A stretch of DNA of 64,000 nt, from the NCBI RefSeq assembly GCF_018304825.1, contig NZ_CP072648.1:2587501-2651500 (forward strand). The letters are read 5' to 3'. Positions within the stretch are counted from its first letter, which is position 1, and every line of letters begins with the position of its first letter. The notes beneath the pieces are model-generated. The model was not told where the DNA came from. It saw only the letters and a program-made list of their open reading frames with translations, and made no database searches. Source of the stretch: Chloracidobacterium validum. Lineage in GTDB: Bacteria; Acidobacteriota; Blastocatellia; Chloracidobacteriales; Chloracidobacteriaceae. Shown one piece after another: positions 54,256 to 62,931 of the stretch. Position numbers and translations under genes: made by a program.

Positions 54256-55521
54256 ATGGAAACCACGACTGAGCGCCCTTTGCGAGTTTGTCACCAATGC
54301 GGATTGCTCACGCCCAATACCGTGCTGCGGTGCCTGGAGTGTGGCGCATTACCCCCTGAAGTCGAGCAGGAACGGCGGGAGCGCCAGCGCGCCGCCAGTT
54401 TTGTTGAGGCGGTATTTTTTCGCCGCTCGCCGGTTAGCTACGTACTGATAGGGATCAATCTCGTCATGTTTCTGCTAACGGCGGTTGCCGGGGGATCAAC
54501 CGACCCAGACGTGCTGACCGCTTTTGGAGCCTGCAACCAAAAGCTCATAGCCAATGGCGAAGTTTGGCGGCTGGTGGTTCCAATGTTTTTGCACATTGGG
54601 GTCGTGCATCTCGTGGTGAATATGTACGCCCTGTGGGTACTCGGGCCACAGCTTGAATCGCTCTATGGTTCAGCACGTTTCACCCTGCTCTATATCCTGT
54701 CTGGGATTGGGGGCTTTGTGGCGAGCTACTTTTTTGCCCACCCAGCCAGCATTGGAGCCGGCGCATCCGGGGCCCTCTTTGGTATGTTCGGGGCGCTGCT
54801 GGTGTTTGTTTACAAGTATCGTCATGAGATTCCCCCATCAGTGCGCGTCACCATGCAACGCGGTGTTTGGCTCACCCTTGCGATCAACTTGATAATCACA
54901 TTTTCAATTCCTTTCATCAGCCGCTCAGGTCACTTGGGCGGACTCATCACAGGCATCGGACTGGCCCTCTTCATTCCATACTCGCCTCCTTATGAACAGA
55001 AAACGCCTCTCGTTTGGCGTATCTGTCAACTTATGCTTGTGGCAGCCGTCGCGGCCTCGTTTGGCGCGATGTTCTGGCACTACCAAGGAGAGCGCCCATC
55101 GCTCGCCCGCTTTTTGGCTGGCTCTAACCTGTTTCCTGAAAACAAGGTCATCAACCAATTCGCCGAAGCTTGTAACGAGGGAGAACGGGTTTATCGGCTG
55201 ATTTTGCGGCAGCTTGAAACTGACCAACCTGTCCCCACCGAGCTTAGAAACGCCAGCGTGACTGTCCGGCAGCGACTCAAGCAGTTGCGGCCATTCAATG
55301 ATGGCGCAACTCGCCTTGTCACTACGTTGCACAACTTGCTGGAAGCCCAAGCCGCCACATTTGATCAGCCAACGCCACGCCCGATCATCGAACAAATGCG
55401 CGAAGGATTAGCTGCCTACGAGCGTGAACAACAACGCTGGATCACTGAGGAAGGGGCGCGGTATGGGTTGCAGTTTGTTCCGTCAACCGACCCTGATGCC
55501 AACGCTGGAGAAAAAGAATAG
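54256..55521 (+). CDS. Rhomboid intramembrane serine protease with zinc ribbon and C-terminal domain
   Basis: The 421-residue protein begins with a zinc ribbon (CHQCGL, CLECGA; residues 13-29), then six membrane helices. Catalytic features are HLVVN at 118-122, GAGASGALFGMFG with Ser171, and GHLGG with His226, so it should cleave membrane helices of other proteins. A soluble domain of about 150 residues (270-421), helical and acidic, follows the last helix. The ribbon and the C-terminal domain probably bind substrates. It follows the RDD gene by 5 bases. Confidence 0.9.
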   Translation: METTTERPLRVCHQCGLLTPNTVLRCLECGALPPEVEQERRERQRAASFVEAVFFRRSPVSYVLIGINLVMFLLTAVAGGSTDPDVLTAFGACNQKLIANGEVWRLVVPMFLHIGVVHLVVNMYALWVLGPQLESLYGSARFTLLYILSGIGGFVASYFFAHPASIGAGASGALFGMFGALLVFVYKYRHEIPPSVRVTMQRGVWLTLAINLIITFSIPFISRSGHLGGLITGIGLALFIPYSPPYEQKTPLVWRICQLMLVAAVAASFGAMFWHYQGERPSLARFLAGSNLFPENKVINQFAEACNEGERVYRLILRQLETDQPVPTELRNASVTVRQRLKQLRPFNDGATRLVTTLHNLLEAQAATFDQPTPRPIIEQMREGLAAYEREQQRWITEEGARYGLQFVPSTDPDANAGEKE

Positions 55522-55688
55522 GCTATCTTTCGGCACGCTTGGGAAAGAGCTGAAAAAGCGTTGCCCCGCGCTTGGATTGCGGCTTATGCTCACGCCACGG
55601 CTTGCAAAGGGTGAGCAATTGCAAAGGCTGAGAAATTGTGTGTGATTCAACCACACCCACCTTTTGGGTGCGGCTTAGAGAATGAACG

Positions 55689-56780
55689 ATGCCCCGTAAA
55701 CGCCCAAATCCGCCACCACTGGCCATCGTCCCGGACTTTGTCACGGGGGTAGGCAAGCCCAAACGCGCGCCACGGAAAAAAGTTCTTGAAATCCAGCGGC
55801 TGGATGGCGAAGCACCCCTGCGGTTGTTGCCAACGCCAGCTTCCGAGTCGGAGACACAAACAGAAACGACGACGGTGACGGCGCGGCCGCGCCGCCGAGC
55901 GCAACGGCGAAAGCTTCTACCAACGGTCACGTCGAGTGGATGGTTAGCCAAACTGGCCGACCAGTTTGTGGATGCCGAGGTAGATGCCAAAATGCGGCAA
56001 ATCCCAACTGCCGTCAATGAGTATGGCTACGACTCGTGGGGACTGCATCCTGGAACGGCACGTTATGGTTATTCGCTCTTTGCGCGACTTTACCGAAACT
56101 ACTGGCGCGTTCAAACCTATGGCATCGAGCACGTTCCGCCGGGGCGAGTGCTATTGATCGGCAACCACAGCGGTCAACTCCCAATTGACGGGGCCATGGT
56201 ATCGGTGGCCATGCTGCTCGAAGCCAATCCACCACGACTCTGTCGGGCGATGGTTGAGCGGTGGTTCACAACGACGCCACTCATTGGGAAGTTGATCCAG
56301 CGGAGCGGAGCTATTGTTGGCGACCCCCTTAATTGTGAGCGCCTTCTTCAGAAAGGTGAAGCGATTCTGGTTTTTCCTGAAGGCGCGCGTGGTTCGGGCA
56401 AGGTCTGGAAAGATCGCTACAAGTTGGTTCGGTTTGGGTTGGGGTTTATGCGGCTCGCGCTGGCCACCAACACGCCAATTGTTCCGTTTGGCGTCATTGG
56501 CGGCGAAGAACAAGCTCCGAGCTTCGTGGATTTCAAACCACTCGCCAAGTTGCTCGGCATGCCTTATTTCCCAATCACGCCCACCTTCCCCTGGCTTGGC
56601 GTACTGGGGATGATTCCATTTCCGACCAAGTACCGGATTTACTTTGGCGAACCCCTCATCTTTCGCGGCGACCCCGATGACCGGGATGAAGTCATTCAGC
56701 GCAAAGTTGATCGCGTCAAGCGCGAAATTCGGCGCCTCATTGATCGTGGACTCGAGGAGCGCGAAGGCATTTTTTTCTAA
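55689..56780 (+). CDS. Lysophospholipid acyltransferase-family protein (PlsC-like)
   Basis: The 363-residue protein has a basic N-terminal part (about 1-85, rich in Arg, Lys and Thr) and then an acyltransferase domain: LLIGNHSGQLPIDGAM (motif I, N-H-x-x-x-x-x-D), AILVFPEGARGSGKVW (motif III) and IVPFGVIGGEEQ. It should transfer acyl chains to lipids. The DUF/diacylglycerol acyltransferase-like group of PlsC is closest. A gap of about 170 bases before it has a small hairpin (CACCC-ACCTTTT-GGGTG). No membrane helix is evident besides the domain. Confidence 0.82.
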   Translation: MPRKRPNPPPLAIVPDFVTGVGKPKRAPRKKVLEIQRLDGEAPLRLLPTPASESETQTETTTVTARPRRRAQRRKLLPTVTSSGWLAKLADQFVDAEVDAKMRQIPTAVNEYGYDSWGLHPGTARYGYSLFARLYRNYWRVQTYGIEHVPPGRVLLIGNHSGQLPIDGAMVSVAMLLEANPPRLCRAMVERWFTTTPLIGKLIQRSGAIVGDPLNCERLLQKGEAILVFPEGARGSGKVWKDRYKLVRFGLGFMRLALATNTPIVPFGVIGGEEQAPSFVDFKPLAKLLGMPYFPITPTFPWLGVLGMIPFPTKYRIYFGEPLIFRGDPDDRDEVIQRKVDRVKREIRRLIDRGLEEREGIFF

Positions 56781-56804
56781 CCGCACGTTACATCTCTGTT
56801 TTCA

Positions 56805-57212
56805 ATGCAAGCACCCGTTATGTCCGAGACCCCAAAACATATTCTCGTTGTGGACGACAACGAATCCATCCGTGAGTTACTCACGGAATTGCTTAGTCAT
56901 GCTGGTTACGTCGTCACGTCCGTGGATGATGGCATCGGGGCAATGACCGTACTCAAAAAGCAAGTGCCAGACCTCATCATCCTGGACGTCATGATGCCAG
57001 TGATTGACGGTCCACATTTGATTGAAGTCATTCGTGCCGCTGATAACCCGGAAATGTGGCAAGTCCCGATCCTGATTTGTTCGGCTTCAGAAAAGATTGA
57101 TGAAATTCTGGCTTCGTCGGAATTCAACATTGCACCCGAAGACTGTCTGCGCAAACCTTTTGAAGTGACCGACCTGCTGCATCGCGTCGCGGATCGGCTG
57201 ATGCGCACTTAG
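56805..57212 (+). CDS. Single-domain response regulator
   Basis: The 135-residue protein is one receiver domain: HILVVDDNESIRELL at the start (acidic pair), LIILDVMMPVIDG with the phospho-accepting Asp, and RKPFEVTD with the Lys. No output domain follows. Such CheY-type proteins often act in relays or bind a target. The start may be ATG 56805 or ATG 56820. It lies 24 bases after the acyltransferase gene, so it may be cotranscribed. Confidence 0.9.
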   Translation: MQAPVMSETPKHILVVDDNESIRELLTELLSHAGYVVTSVDDGIGAMTVLKKQVPDLIILDVMMPVIDGPHLIEVIRAADNPEMWQVPILICSASEKIDEILASSEFNIAPEDCLRKPFEVTDLLHRVADRLMRT

Positions 57213-57257
57213 GGTGAAACCTAAAGCGCACCATATCTGACTATCTTGGGGGTTTTT

Positions 57258-57809
57258 GTGGGTTGGTTTTCTTTTTTTGGGAAAAAAGATACCGCACCAA
57301 AACGCCGAACCCGACAACTCGCGGATTTGAGCGCCGGAGATACGATCTTTCTTGCTGAGACGAGTCCATTGCCTGGCAAATGGACCATTGACAAGGCCCA
57401 CCGTTTCGTTGACGTTGAACGGCAAACACTGGTTTTCTGGCAATTCGAGGTCACGGATGGTGAGCGCCGGCAGTTCATCGAGGTTCACAAACCAAACGCT
57501 CAAGCCGCGGAAGGGCGCGCGATCATCTCCTTCCCCCTTGATCCAACGGAGTATAACGAAGTCGAATCCCTTGAACTCGACCCGGATGAACCACAAACTG
57601 AACTGACGTGGCGTGGCCAGGACTATCGGCTTACAGCCGCCCGCGCCTTGCGGTTCTATCGGAATACAGGCGAGCATCCACGGGACATGCTGCACTTGGA
57701 ATATGCCACCGAGGACGGCCGGCGGACGCTGACCTTCGAGTTCTGGTCAAGCACGGGAACACCGGTGACCTCTGAGGGCTTTTGCCTTACAACTGAAGAA
57801 ATACAGTAG
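57258..57809 (+). CDS. Hypothetical protein, about 183 residues
   Basis: I do not recognise it. It starts with a short hydrophobic piece (VGWFSFFGKK), then a basic stretch, then a beta-rich domain: LSAGDTIFLAETSPLPGKWT and VFWQFEVTDGERRQFIEV, with later DYRLTAARALRF. The pattern recalls DUF4178-like domains loosely. The start is set at GTG 57258; an earlier TTG at 57246 is possible. It stands after the response regulator. Confidence 0.55.
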   Translation: MGWFSFFGKKDTAPKRRTRQLADLSAGDTIFLAETSPLPGKWTIDKAHRFVDVERQTLVFWQFEVTDGERRQFIEVHKPNAQAAEGRAIISFPLDPTEYNEVESLELDPDEPQTELTWRGQDYRLTAARALRFYRNTGEHPRDMLHLEYATEDGRRTLTFEFWSSTGTPVTSEGFCLTTEEIQ

Positions 57810-57914
57810 TCTGGAAACCGGCTGAACCAGCCAAGGCTGGGTAGCTTGCTTCGCTAGGGGCAAGGTAGTAGTCTCCAATCCCGTATTTCCGTCCCGTCCA
57901 GATAGGAGGTATCC

Positions 57915-58670
57915 GTGAGTCAGGACTTGGAACTGCTCGTCGCCCTACAAGAGACCGATCTTCAACTTGCCCAATGTCAGACCAAAACGCGCCACTTTGC
58001 CACCGAACGCGAACGGATCGAAGCCGAATTTCAACACCACATTGCCACCTACAGTACGGCTAAAACCAATCTCGACGCTGTTCGTCACCGTCTTCGTGAT
58101 CTCGAAATCGAGCTTTCTCACTTCCAAGCCCAGTTTGCCAAATACACGGCCGACCTCCAGCGCGTTCGCAATCAGCGTGAATACGAAACGGCTATCCGGG
58201 AAATCGACATGGCCAAAAAGTCAGCGGCACAGTGCGAAACCAAGATTGCCGAAGCCCGGGCCGAAATTGCCAAGCTAGAAACCGAAGTGGCTTCTTACGC
58301 TCCAGAAATTGAAAAGCTTCGCGCTGAAACTGACTTGGCTCTGGCGGAGAACGCCCAAGCTGAGGCGGCTTACCTAGCTGAAGTTGAGGTCATTCGTCAG
58401 CGGCGACAGGAAATGGAGACGAAGCTCTCGAAGGTATGGCTCAATAACTATGCCCGTGTTTCCAAGCTCCGGGGCGGACATGTGATGTCGCAGGTCATCA
58501 ACGGTACCTGTTCGGCCTGCCGGATGCGGTTGCGCCCCCAGGTTCACAGCCTAGTCCGCCAGGGGATCGGTATTCATACCTGTGATAACTGTGGACGAAT
58601 CCTCTTTTATCGCCCAGACGCAGAAGCCAAACCTTCTGTGGAAAAAGTGGCCGCAGCCACCGCCGATTAG
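57915..58670 (+). CDS. Coiled-coil protein with C-terminal zinc ribbon (CT398-like)
   Basis: The 251-residue protein is mainly a coiled coil (about 10-185), rich in Ala, Glu, Arg and Lys, then a C4 zinc ribbon: CSACRMRL and CDNCGRIL, Cys-x2-Cys twice, near residues 197 and 221. This is the CT398/YlxR-type layout found in many bacteria; a role in flagellar or ribosomal assembly has been proposed for relatives but is not settled. AGGAGGT lies 5 bases before GTG 57915, a strong ribosome site. Confidence 0.85.
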   Translation: MSQDLELLVALQETDLQLAQCQTKTRHFATERERIEAEFQHHIATYSTAKTNLDAVRHRLRDLEIELSHFQAQFAKYTADLQRVRNQREYETAIREIDMAKKSAAQCETKIAEARAEIAKLETEVASYAPEIEKLRAETDLALAENAQAEAAYLAEVEVIRQRRQEMETKLSKVWLNNYARVSKLRGGHVMSQVINGTCSACRMRLRPQVHSLVRQGIGIHTCDNCGRILFYRPDAEAKPSVEKVAAATAD

Positions 58671-58724
58671 CGAACGACTAGCAAATACGGACGAGTGTCT
58701 GCTTCACCAATGAGGAAGCGCACG

Positions 58725-59516
58725 ATGTTCGAGCGATTCATAGGTTCTCTGTTTATCACCGCTGCCATTGCTGTCGGTCTGCTCATTATCTTTGCCATAA
58801 CGTCCTGGCTGACTGGTTGGCAACTTCCGGCGCTAACGCCAAGCCTTGCCCTGGATATTGGAATGGGCGTGGTTTGCTTCATCTGGCTCCTGCTTATCCT
58901 GACGGTTCCCTGGGATATTCACTTCCAGGCAAAATCCGTTCAGTTTGAAATGGAGCGCTCGCGCGAGGCAGGGCTTGCCATCAGCGACGAGCGCTTCGCT
59001 TACGTTCAGCGCACGCAGCGCACCACACTCTGGGTAGCGCTGGCACTGCACCTATTTTCGGCTGCCATCATCGGCGGGTTGGCTTATGTTACCCGCGGCG
59101 GACTGGGGTACTGGTTTGCCGGATTTTACTTGGCCACCATGGTTTTTCGACCCGTTGGCGCCGCTTACAGCTACTTGCACAGCAAGCTTGCTGACATCGG
59201 ACAAGAAGCCAAGTTTCCACGCGATGACACCCTCAAACTCAAAGGCGAGCTTGAGCAGGTCAAGTCAGATGTGGTCGAAATTCGCGCCCACATCGAGACA
59301 ATCACCAAGCAACTGAAAACGCTGGAAGCAACTGCTGACCGATCACATCAAGATATTCTCGCCCTGCGGCAGTCAATCGAGCGCGCTGAACAGTCATTCA
59401 AGAGCCGGATTGGTCAGATGAGTGACGAAATCGAACGATCGATCACCCGCACCTTTGACCAACAGGACATTGTCAATGGACTGCGGGCCTTTGCCCGACT
59501 GGTCAAATCAGCCTAA
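58725..59516 (+). CDS. Membrane protein with C-terminal coiled coil
   Basis: The 263-residue protein has two helices near its start (about 8-30, 42-65), two more (about 105-125, 130-150), and then a long coiled coil (about 165-240: KLKGELEQVKSDVVEIRAHI and similar). It resembles membrane-anchored coiled-coil proteins, but I do not recognise the family. GAGGAAG lies 7 bases before ATG 58725, so this start is favoured over ATG 58710. The function is unknown. Confidence 0.75.
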   Translation: MFERFIGSLFITAAIAVGLLIIFAITSWLTGWQLPALTPSLALDIGMGVVCFIWLLLILTVPWDIHFQAKSVQFEMERSREAGLAISDERFAYVQRTQRTTLWVALALHLFSAAIIGGLAYVTRGGLGYWFAGFYLATMVFRPVGAAYSYLHSKLADIGQEAKFPRDDTLKLKGELEQVKSDVVEIRAHIETITKQLKTLEATADRSHQDILALRQSIERAEQSFKSRIGQMSDEIERSITRTFDQQDIVNGLRAFARLVKSA

Positions 59517-59534
59517 CGGGATGTGTCTCGCAAG

Positions 59535-59894
59535 CTATTCAATTTCCTTGAGGAGCGCCGGCATCGCCTGGTCGAGCAACCACAGGGCATAACCAACATT
59601 TGCTTCGCGCTTCAGAACAAAAACAAGAAAGTAGCTCTCTGGGAAGAGCTTCAAAACACAGATGGCCTCATCGTAGGCGCACACAATCGTACGGATGTTG
59701 CCGAGCAGATCACGCAAACCAAACCTCCGATAATTACCAACCGTGATTCCGTGATAAGCCGCCAGCAAGGGAAGCGTCTCGAAGTCATCAGAGGTGTGGC
59801 GGAAAACAATTTCCCCATCATCGGCCAGAAAGGCCCATCCGCAGGCGCCATCAACTCGGTCGAATACACCGCGCATAAGGGTCTCGAAAGACAT
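59535..59894 (-). CDS. Roadblock/LC7-domain protein
   Basis: The 119-residue protein has the roadblock fold: FETLMRGVFDRVDGACGWAF, LADDGEIVFRH, and VCAYDEAICVLKLFPESYFL match its beta and helical elements. In bacteria such proteins act with small Ras-like GTPases (MglB with MglA) or in motility and polarity. No MglA is in the window. It is convergent with the membrane coiled-coil gene, 18 bases away. The start is ATG 59894; longer frames run upstream. Confidence 0.7.
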   Translation of the reverse strand: MSFETLMRGVFDRVDGACGWAFLADDGEIVFRHTSDDFETLPLLAAYHGITVGNYRRFGLRDLLGNIRTIVCAYDEAICVLKLFPESYFLVFVLKREANVGYALWLLDQAMPALLKEIE

Positions 59895-60261
59895 AGGTGG
59901 TCGAGAGGATTCGTTCGTTCTCAAGTTATTTTGCAGTCGCAAGCTATTCATGCCGCCGTGCTTCGTCAAATGGACTCGCGCGAATTATTCGTTTTGGCTG
60001 CATTTTCCGGTGCTTCTGTCTTTCAGCATACCGAATGAGCCACTTGCGGATGTTCACGATAGTCGAACAAGGCAACTTCACGGCCGGCGTCTGGGAGCCA
60101 TTCGGAAGTTTTTTCAATAAAACTATTGAAAAAACTTTCAATCTTGCACTAGCCTCACAATGTCGGCAGTATCCGGCGGTCAAAGGGCGAACGCCTGACA
60201 ATCCAGCTTGCCGGGGCATTGTAAGTTCTGGCAATCAACTTCTCTGATGAGGTAACAAACG
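59895..60261. other. Intergenic region with AT-rich palindrome
   Basis: I see no gene I can support in these 367 bases. It is noticeably more AT-rich than its surroundings. At 60105-60136 a 14-bp perfect stem, AAGTTTTTTCAATA with TATTGAAAAAACTT around AAAC, is present. Promoters for the roadblock gene (leftward) and ferredoxin (rightward) should lie here. Confidence 0.5.
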
Positions 60262-60498
60262 ATGGCATCGGTTGATGATAAGTATCCAGACAACGCACCT
60301 GGGATGTTCTACGTTGACACCCAGTGCATTGACTGCGACGTGTGCCGTGATACGGCACCCAGCAACTTCACGCGCAATGACGACGGCGGCTACTCCTACG
60401 TTTTCAAGCAACCTGAAACGGACGAAGAAATGGAGCAGTGCCAGGAAGCGATGGATGCTTGCCCCGTGGAAGCGATTGGCAACGACGGCGGCGAATAG
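60262..60498 (+). CDS. Ferredoxin with one [4Fe-4S] cluster
   Basis: The 78-residue acidic protein has CIDCDVC (residues 22-28) and a later CPVEAI (Cys near 69), the four ligands of a single [4Fe-4S] cluster. The N-terminal segment FYVDTQ is typical. The spacing resembles simple monocluster ferredoxins, electron carriers for varied redox enzymes. GAGGTAA lies near the start. A terminator follows the gene, so it is transcribed alone. Confidence 0.88.
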   Translation: MASVDDKYPDNAPGMFYVDTQCIDCDVCRDTAPSNFTRNDDGGYSYVFKQPETDEEMEQCQEAMDACPVEAIGNDGGE

Positions 60499-60536
60499 TC
60501 CGGCGCACATCAGTTTTTCAACACATCGGTTTTTCA

Positions 60537-60577
60537 AAAGGCCATTGCCCAAGTTTGGGTAGTGGCCTTTGTTTTTT
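60537..60577 (+). terminator. Rho-independent terminator after ferredoxin
   Basis: AAAGGCCATTGCCC and GGGTAGTGGCCTTT (60537-60570) pair over 14 bp with two G-U pairs and a six-base loop, followed by GTTTTTT (60571-60577). It is a textbook terminator, about 40 bases past the ferredoxin stop. Confidence 0.9.
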
Positions 60578-60602
60578 GACTGATCTGGAGAACCCATTGG
60601 CC

Positions 60603-62006
60603 ATGATGTCCCAACCACGGTCACTCGAACCCGACCTTGAATCCACCAAGACACGCTTGGAAAGCCTTGATAAAGCTCATCTCTGGCATCCGTTCACCCA
60701 AATGCAAGGCTGGCAAAGGTCGCAGCCGCTCATTATTGAGCGCGCCGAAGGGTGTTACTTGTATGACCTTGAAGGCCGTCGCTACCTGGATGGCGTCTCC
60801 AGCCTATGGGTGACGACCCACGGCCACCGGACGCCCGAACTCGATGCGGCTATTCGCCACCAGCTTGATAGAGTCGCACATACGACACTTCTAGGGCTTA
60901 CCCATGCGCCGGCCATTGAACTTGCCGCCAAGCTTGTGCAGCTTGCGCCACCGGGGCTAACCAGGGTTTTCTACTCCGATGCTGGTTCAACCGCTGTTGA
61001 AGTCGCGCTCAAGATCGCCTTTCAGTACTGGCGGCAGCGCCCTGACCCGCGCCCACGGAAAACAAAGTTTGTTCATCTGCGCGAGTCCTACCATGGCGAT
61101 ACGGTCGGCGCTGTCTCGGTAGGCGGCATCGAACTATTCCATGAGATTTACCGGCCTCTTTTGTTCGAGGCGCTGACTGCCCCGGAACCCCATTGCTACC
61201 GCTGCCCACTGAAACTTGAACGCCCAACCTGTGGTATGGCCTGCGCTGAGGAGCTTGGACGGGTGTTGGCCGACCAAGCGGATGACATTGCCGCGGTCAT
61301 CATCGAGCCAATCATGATGGGTGCGGCCGGTATGCTAGCTCAACCTGAAGGCTACGTCCGGCGCGTCCGTGAACTGTGTACACAGCATGATGTTTTGCTC
61401 ATCTGCGACGAGGTGGCCACCGGGTTTGGTCGAACGGGCTGGATGTTTGCCTGTGAGGCGGAGGGTATTGCTCCCGACTTGCTCTGCATTGCCAAAGGCC
61501 TCACGGGTGGTTATCTACCACTTGCCGCGACACTGGCGACAGAAACCATCTACGCGGCATTTCTAGGCGAAGCGGGCGACTTCAAAACCTTCTTCCACGG
61601 ACACACCTACACCGGCAACCCACTTGCCTGCGCGGCAGCGTTGGCGAATCTGGCGCTTTTCGAGCAAAACAACACACTCCAACACGTTCGCGCCATCGCC
61701 AACTACCTTGCCGAGCAGATGGACAGACTTCGTCCGTTGCGGCTTGTTGGAGATATTCGGCAGCGCGGACTCATGGTGGGCATCGAACTCGTAGCCGACC
61801 GCGCCACGCGAACACCCTTTCCGCCAGAGCAGCTCGTTGGTTATCACGTCACCAACCGCTGCCGTGATTACGGCGTCCTGCTGCGACCACTCGGCAACGT
61901 CATCGTCCTGATGCCGCCACTGGCGGTTTCGACCGCGCAAATTGATGAACTGATTGATGCGCTTCAAACCGTCCTGACCGAAATCGAACCGGAACTGCTG
62001 ACGTGA
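60603..62006 (+). CDS. bioA: Adenosylmethionine-8-amino-7-oxononanoate aminotransferase
   Basis: The 467-residue PLP enzyme transfers an amino group from SAM to KAPA in biotin synthesis. The BioA sign HLWHPFTQM is near the start. Others are DAGSTAVEVALKIAFQYW, LICDEVATGFGRTGWMFACE and the PLP Lys298 in IAKGLTGGYLPLAATL. Length is slightly above the usual 430. The carboxyltransferase at 1707 needs biotin, so the two genes are linked by metabolism. The other bio genes are not here. Confidence 0.93.
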   Translation: MMSQPRSLEPDLESTKTRLESLDKAHLWHPFTQMQGWQRSQPLIIERAEGCYLYDLEGRRYLDGVSSLWVTTHGHRTPELDAAIRHQLDRVAHTTLLGLTHAPAIELAAKLVQLAPPGLTRVFYSDAGSTAVEVALKIAFQYWRQRPDPRPRKTKFVHLRESYHGDTVGAVSVGGIELFHEIYRPLLFEALTAPEPHCYRCPLKLERPTCGMACAEELGRVLADQADDIAAVIIEPIMMGAAGMLAQPEGYVRRVRELCTQHDVLLICDEVATGFGRTGWMFACEAEGIAPDLLCIAKGLTGGYLPLAATLATETIYAAFLGEAGDFKTFFHGHTYTGNPLACAAALANLALFEQNNTLQHVRAIANYLAEQMDRLRPLRLVGDIRQRGLMVGIELVADRATRTPFPPEQLVGYHVTNRCRDYGVLLRPLGNVIVLMPPLAVSTAQIDELIDALQTVLTEIEPELLT

Positions 62007-62013
62007 GGCCGCA

Positions 62014-62916
62014 ATGGCTTATGACAACCTGTGCAAATACCTGGCGGAAACCTACCCAGGGGCATTTGTCCGCTGGCTTGCCAGGCATTATCCAGAAATT
62101 CCCGGCGAAGCAGACACCGGCACGGTAGAAGTACTCAAAACCGAGTTGCCTATCGAACCGATTCGCGCGGATTTCGTCACCTTCATCCGGGCAGCCGACA
62201 CGCTGCTCCACATCGAGTTTCACCTTGATCCAACCTCTGATCCCCCACTACCGTTTCGGATGCTCGACTACTGGGTACGTTTATTTCGACGCTACCGCTC
62301 GCCAGCGCGTCAAGTTGTCGTGTTGCTCAAGCCAAGCCCAGCCGCGCAGCTTATGCCGGATGTCTTTTCCGCCGGCGCGACCCGCCACGGGTTTCACGTC
62401 TTGCGACTCTGGGAAAAACCGGCTGAAGAACTCTTAGCCGATGACGCTTTGCTTCCACTGGCCGTTTTGGGAAAAGCTGACTCCGGCGAGGTCTTGCTTC
62501 AGCAGGCGGCAGCGCGTGTCGAGCAACTGACAGACCCCGATAAACGCGCTAATGTATCAGCCTGCGTGCAGGTGCTTGCCGGGTTGCGCTTTGAGCGAAC
62601 CCTAATCCGAACCTTATTCAGAGAAGAAGCCATGCGAGAGTCTGTAATCTATCAAGAAATCATCGAGCGTGGTCTGACACAAGGCATCGAACGCGGGGTT
62701 GAACAGGGTAGCCGCCTCGAAGCTGTGCGGCTGGCCCGAACACTCCTCGAACGTCGCTTCGGCGCGCTTCCAGAAGGCATGGCTGCTCAGATTGACCAAC
62801 TTTCGAGGGAGCAGGCCGAAACCTTGGCGCTTGAAACCATCGCCTTCGACACCCTGGACGCGGCGCAAACGTGGTTGACGGCGGCGCAAACCGAACCACG
62901 AGAGCCGCGGACCTAA
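62014..62916 (+). CDS. Rpn/DUF4351-like nuclease-family protein
   Basis: The 300-residue protein resembles the Rpn family of PD-(D/E)xK nuclease-like proteins that are abundant in cyanobacteria and some other phyla. The segment LPIEPIRADFVTFIRAADTL with following HIEFHLDP fits the core (Asp and Glu-x-x motif). The C-terminal part (about 220-285: LEAVRLARTLLERRFGALPE) is like the DUF4351 helical tail. These proteins are linked with recombination or act as selfish elements; function here is not known. It begins 8 bases after bioA. Confidence 0.75.
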   Translation: MAYDNLCKYLAETYPGAFVRWLARHYPEIPGEADTGTVEVLKTELPIEPIRADFVTFIRAADTLLHIEFHLDPTSDPPLPFRMLDYWVRLFRRYRSPARQVVVLLKPSPAAQLMPDVFSAGATRHGFHVLRLWEKPAEELLADDALLPLAVLGKADSGEVLLQQAAARVEQLTDPDKRANVSACVQVLAGLRFERTLIRTLFREEAMRESVIYQEIIERGLTQGIERGVEQGSRLEAVRLARTLLERRFGALPEGMAAQIDQLSREQAETLALETIAFDTLDAAQTWLTAAQTEPREPRT

Positions 62917-62931
62917 GCATCCGGCAGACGT

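Noticed and set aside
55424-55645. 73-residue plus-strand frame at the end of the rhomboid gene
   Set aside because: It overlaps the rhomboid tail in another frame and has no family match.
59523-60038. 171-residue plus-strand frame over the roadblock gene
   Set aside because: The minus-strand frame has a roadblock pattern and proper amino-acid composition; the plus-strand frame has none.
59944-60234. 96-residue minus-strand frame in the AT-rich gap
   Set aside because: No motif, weak start, and it contains the AT palindrome. I kept this as intergenic.
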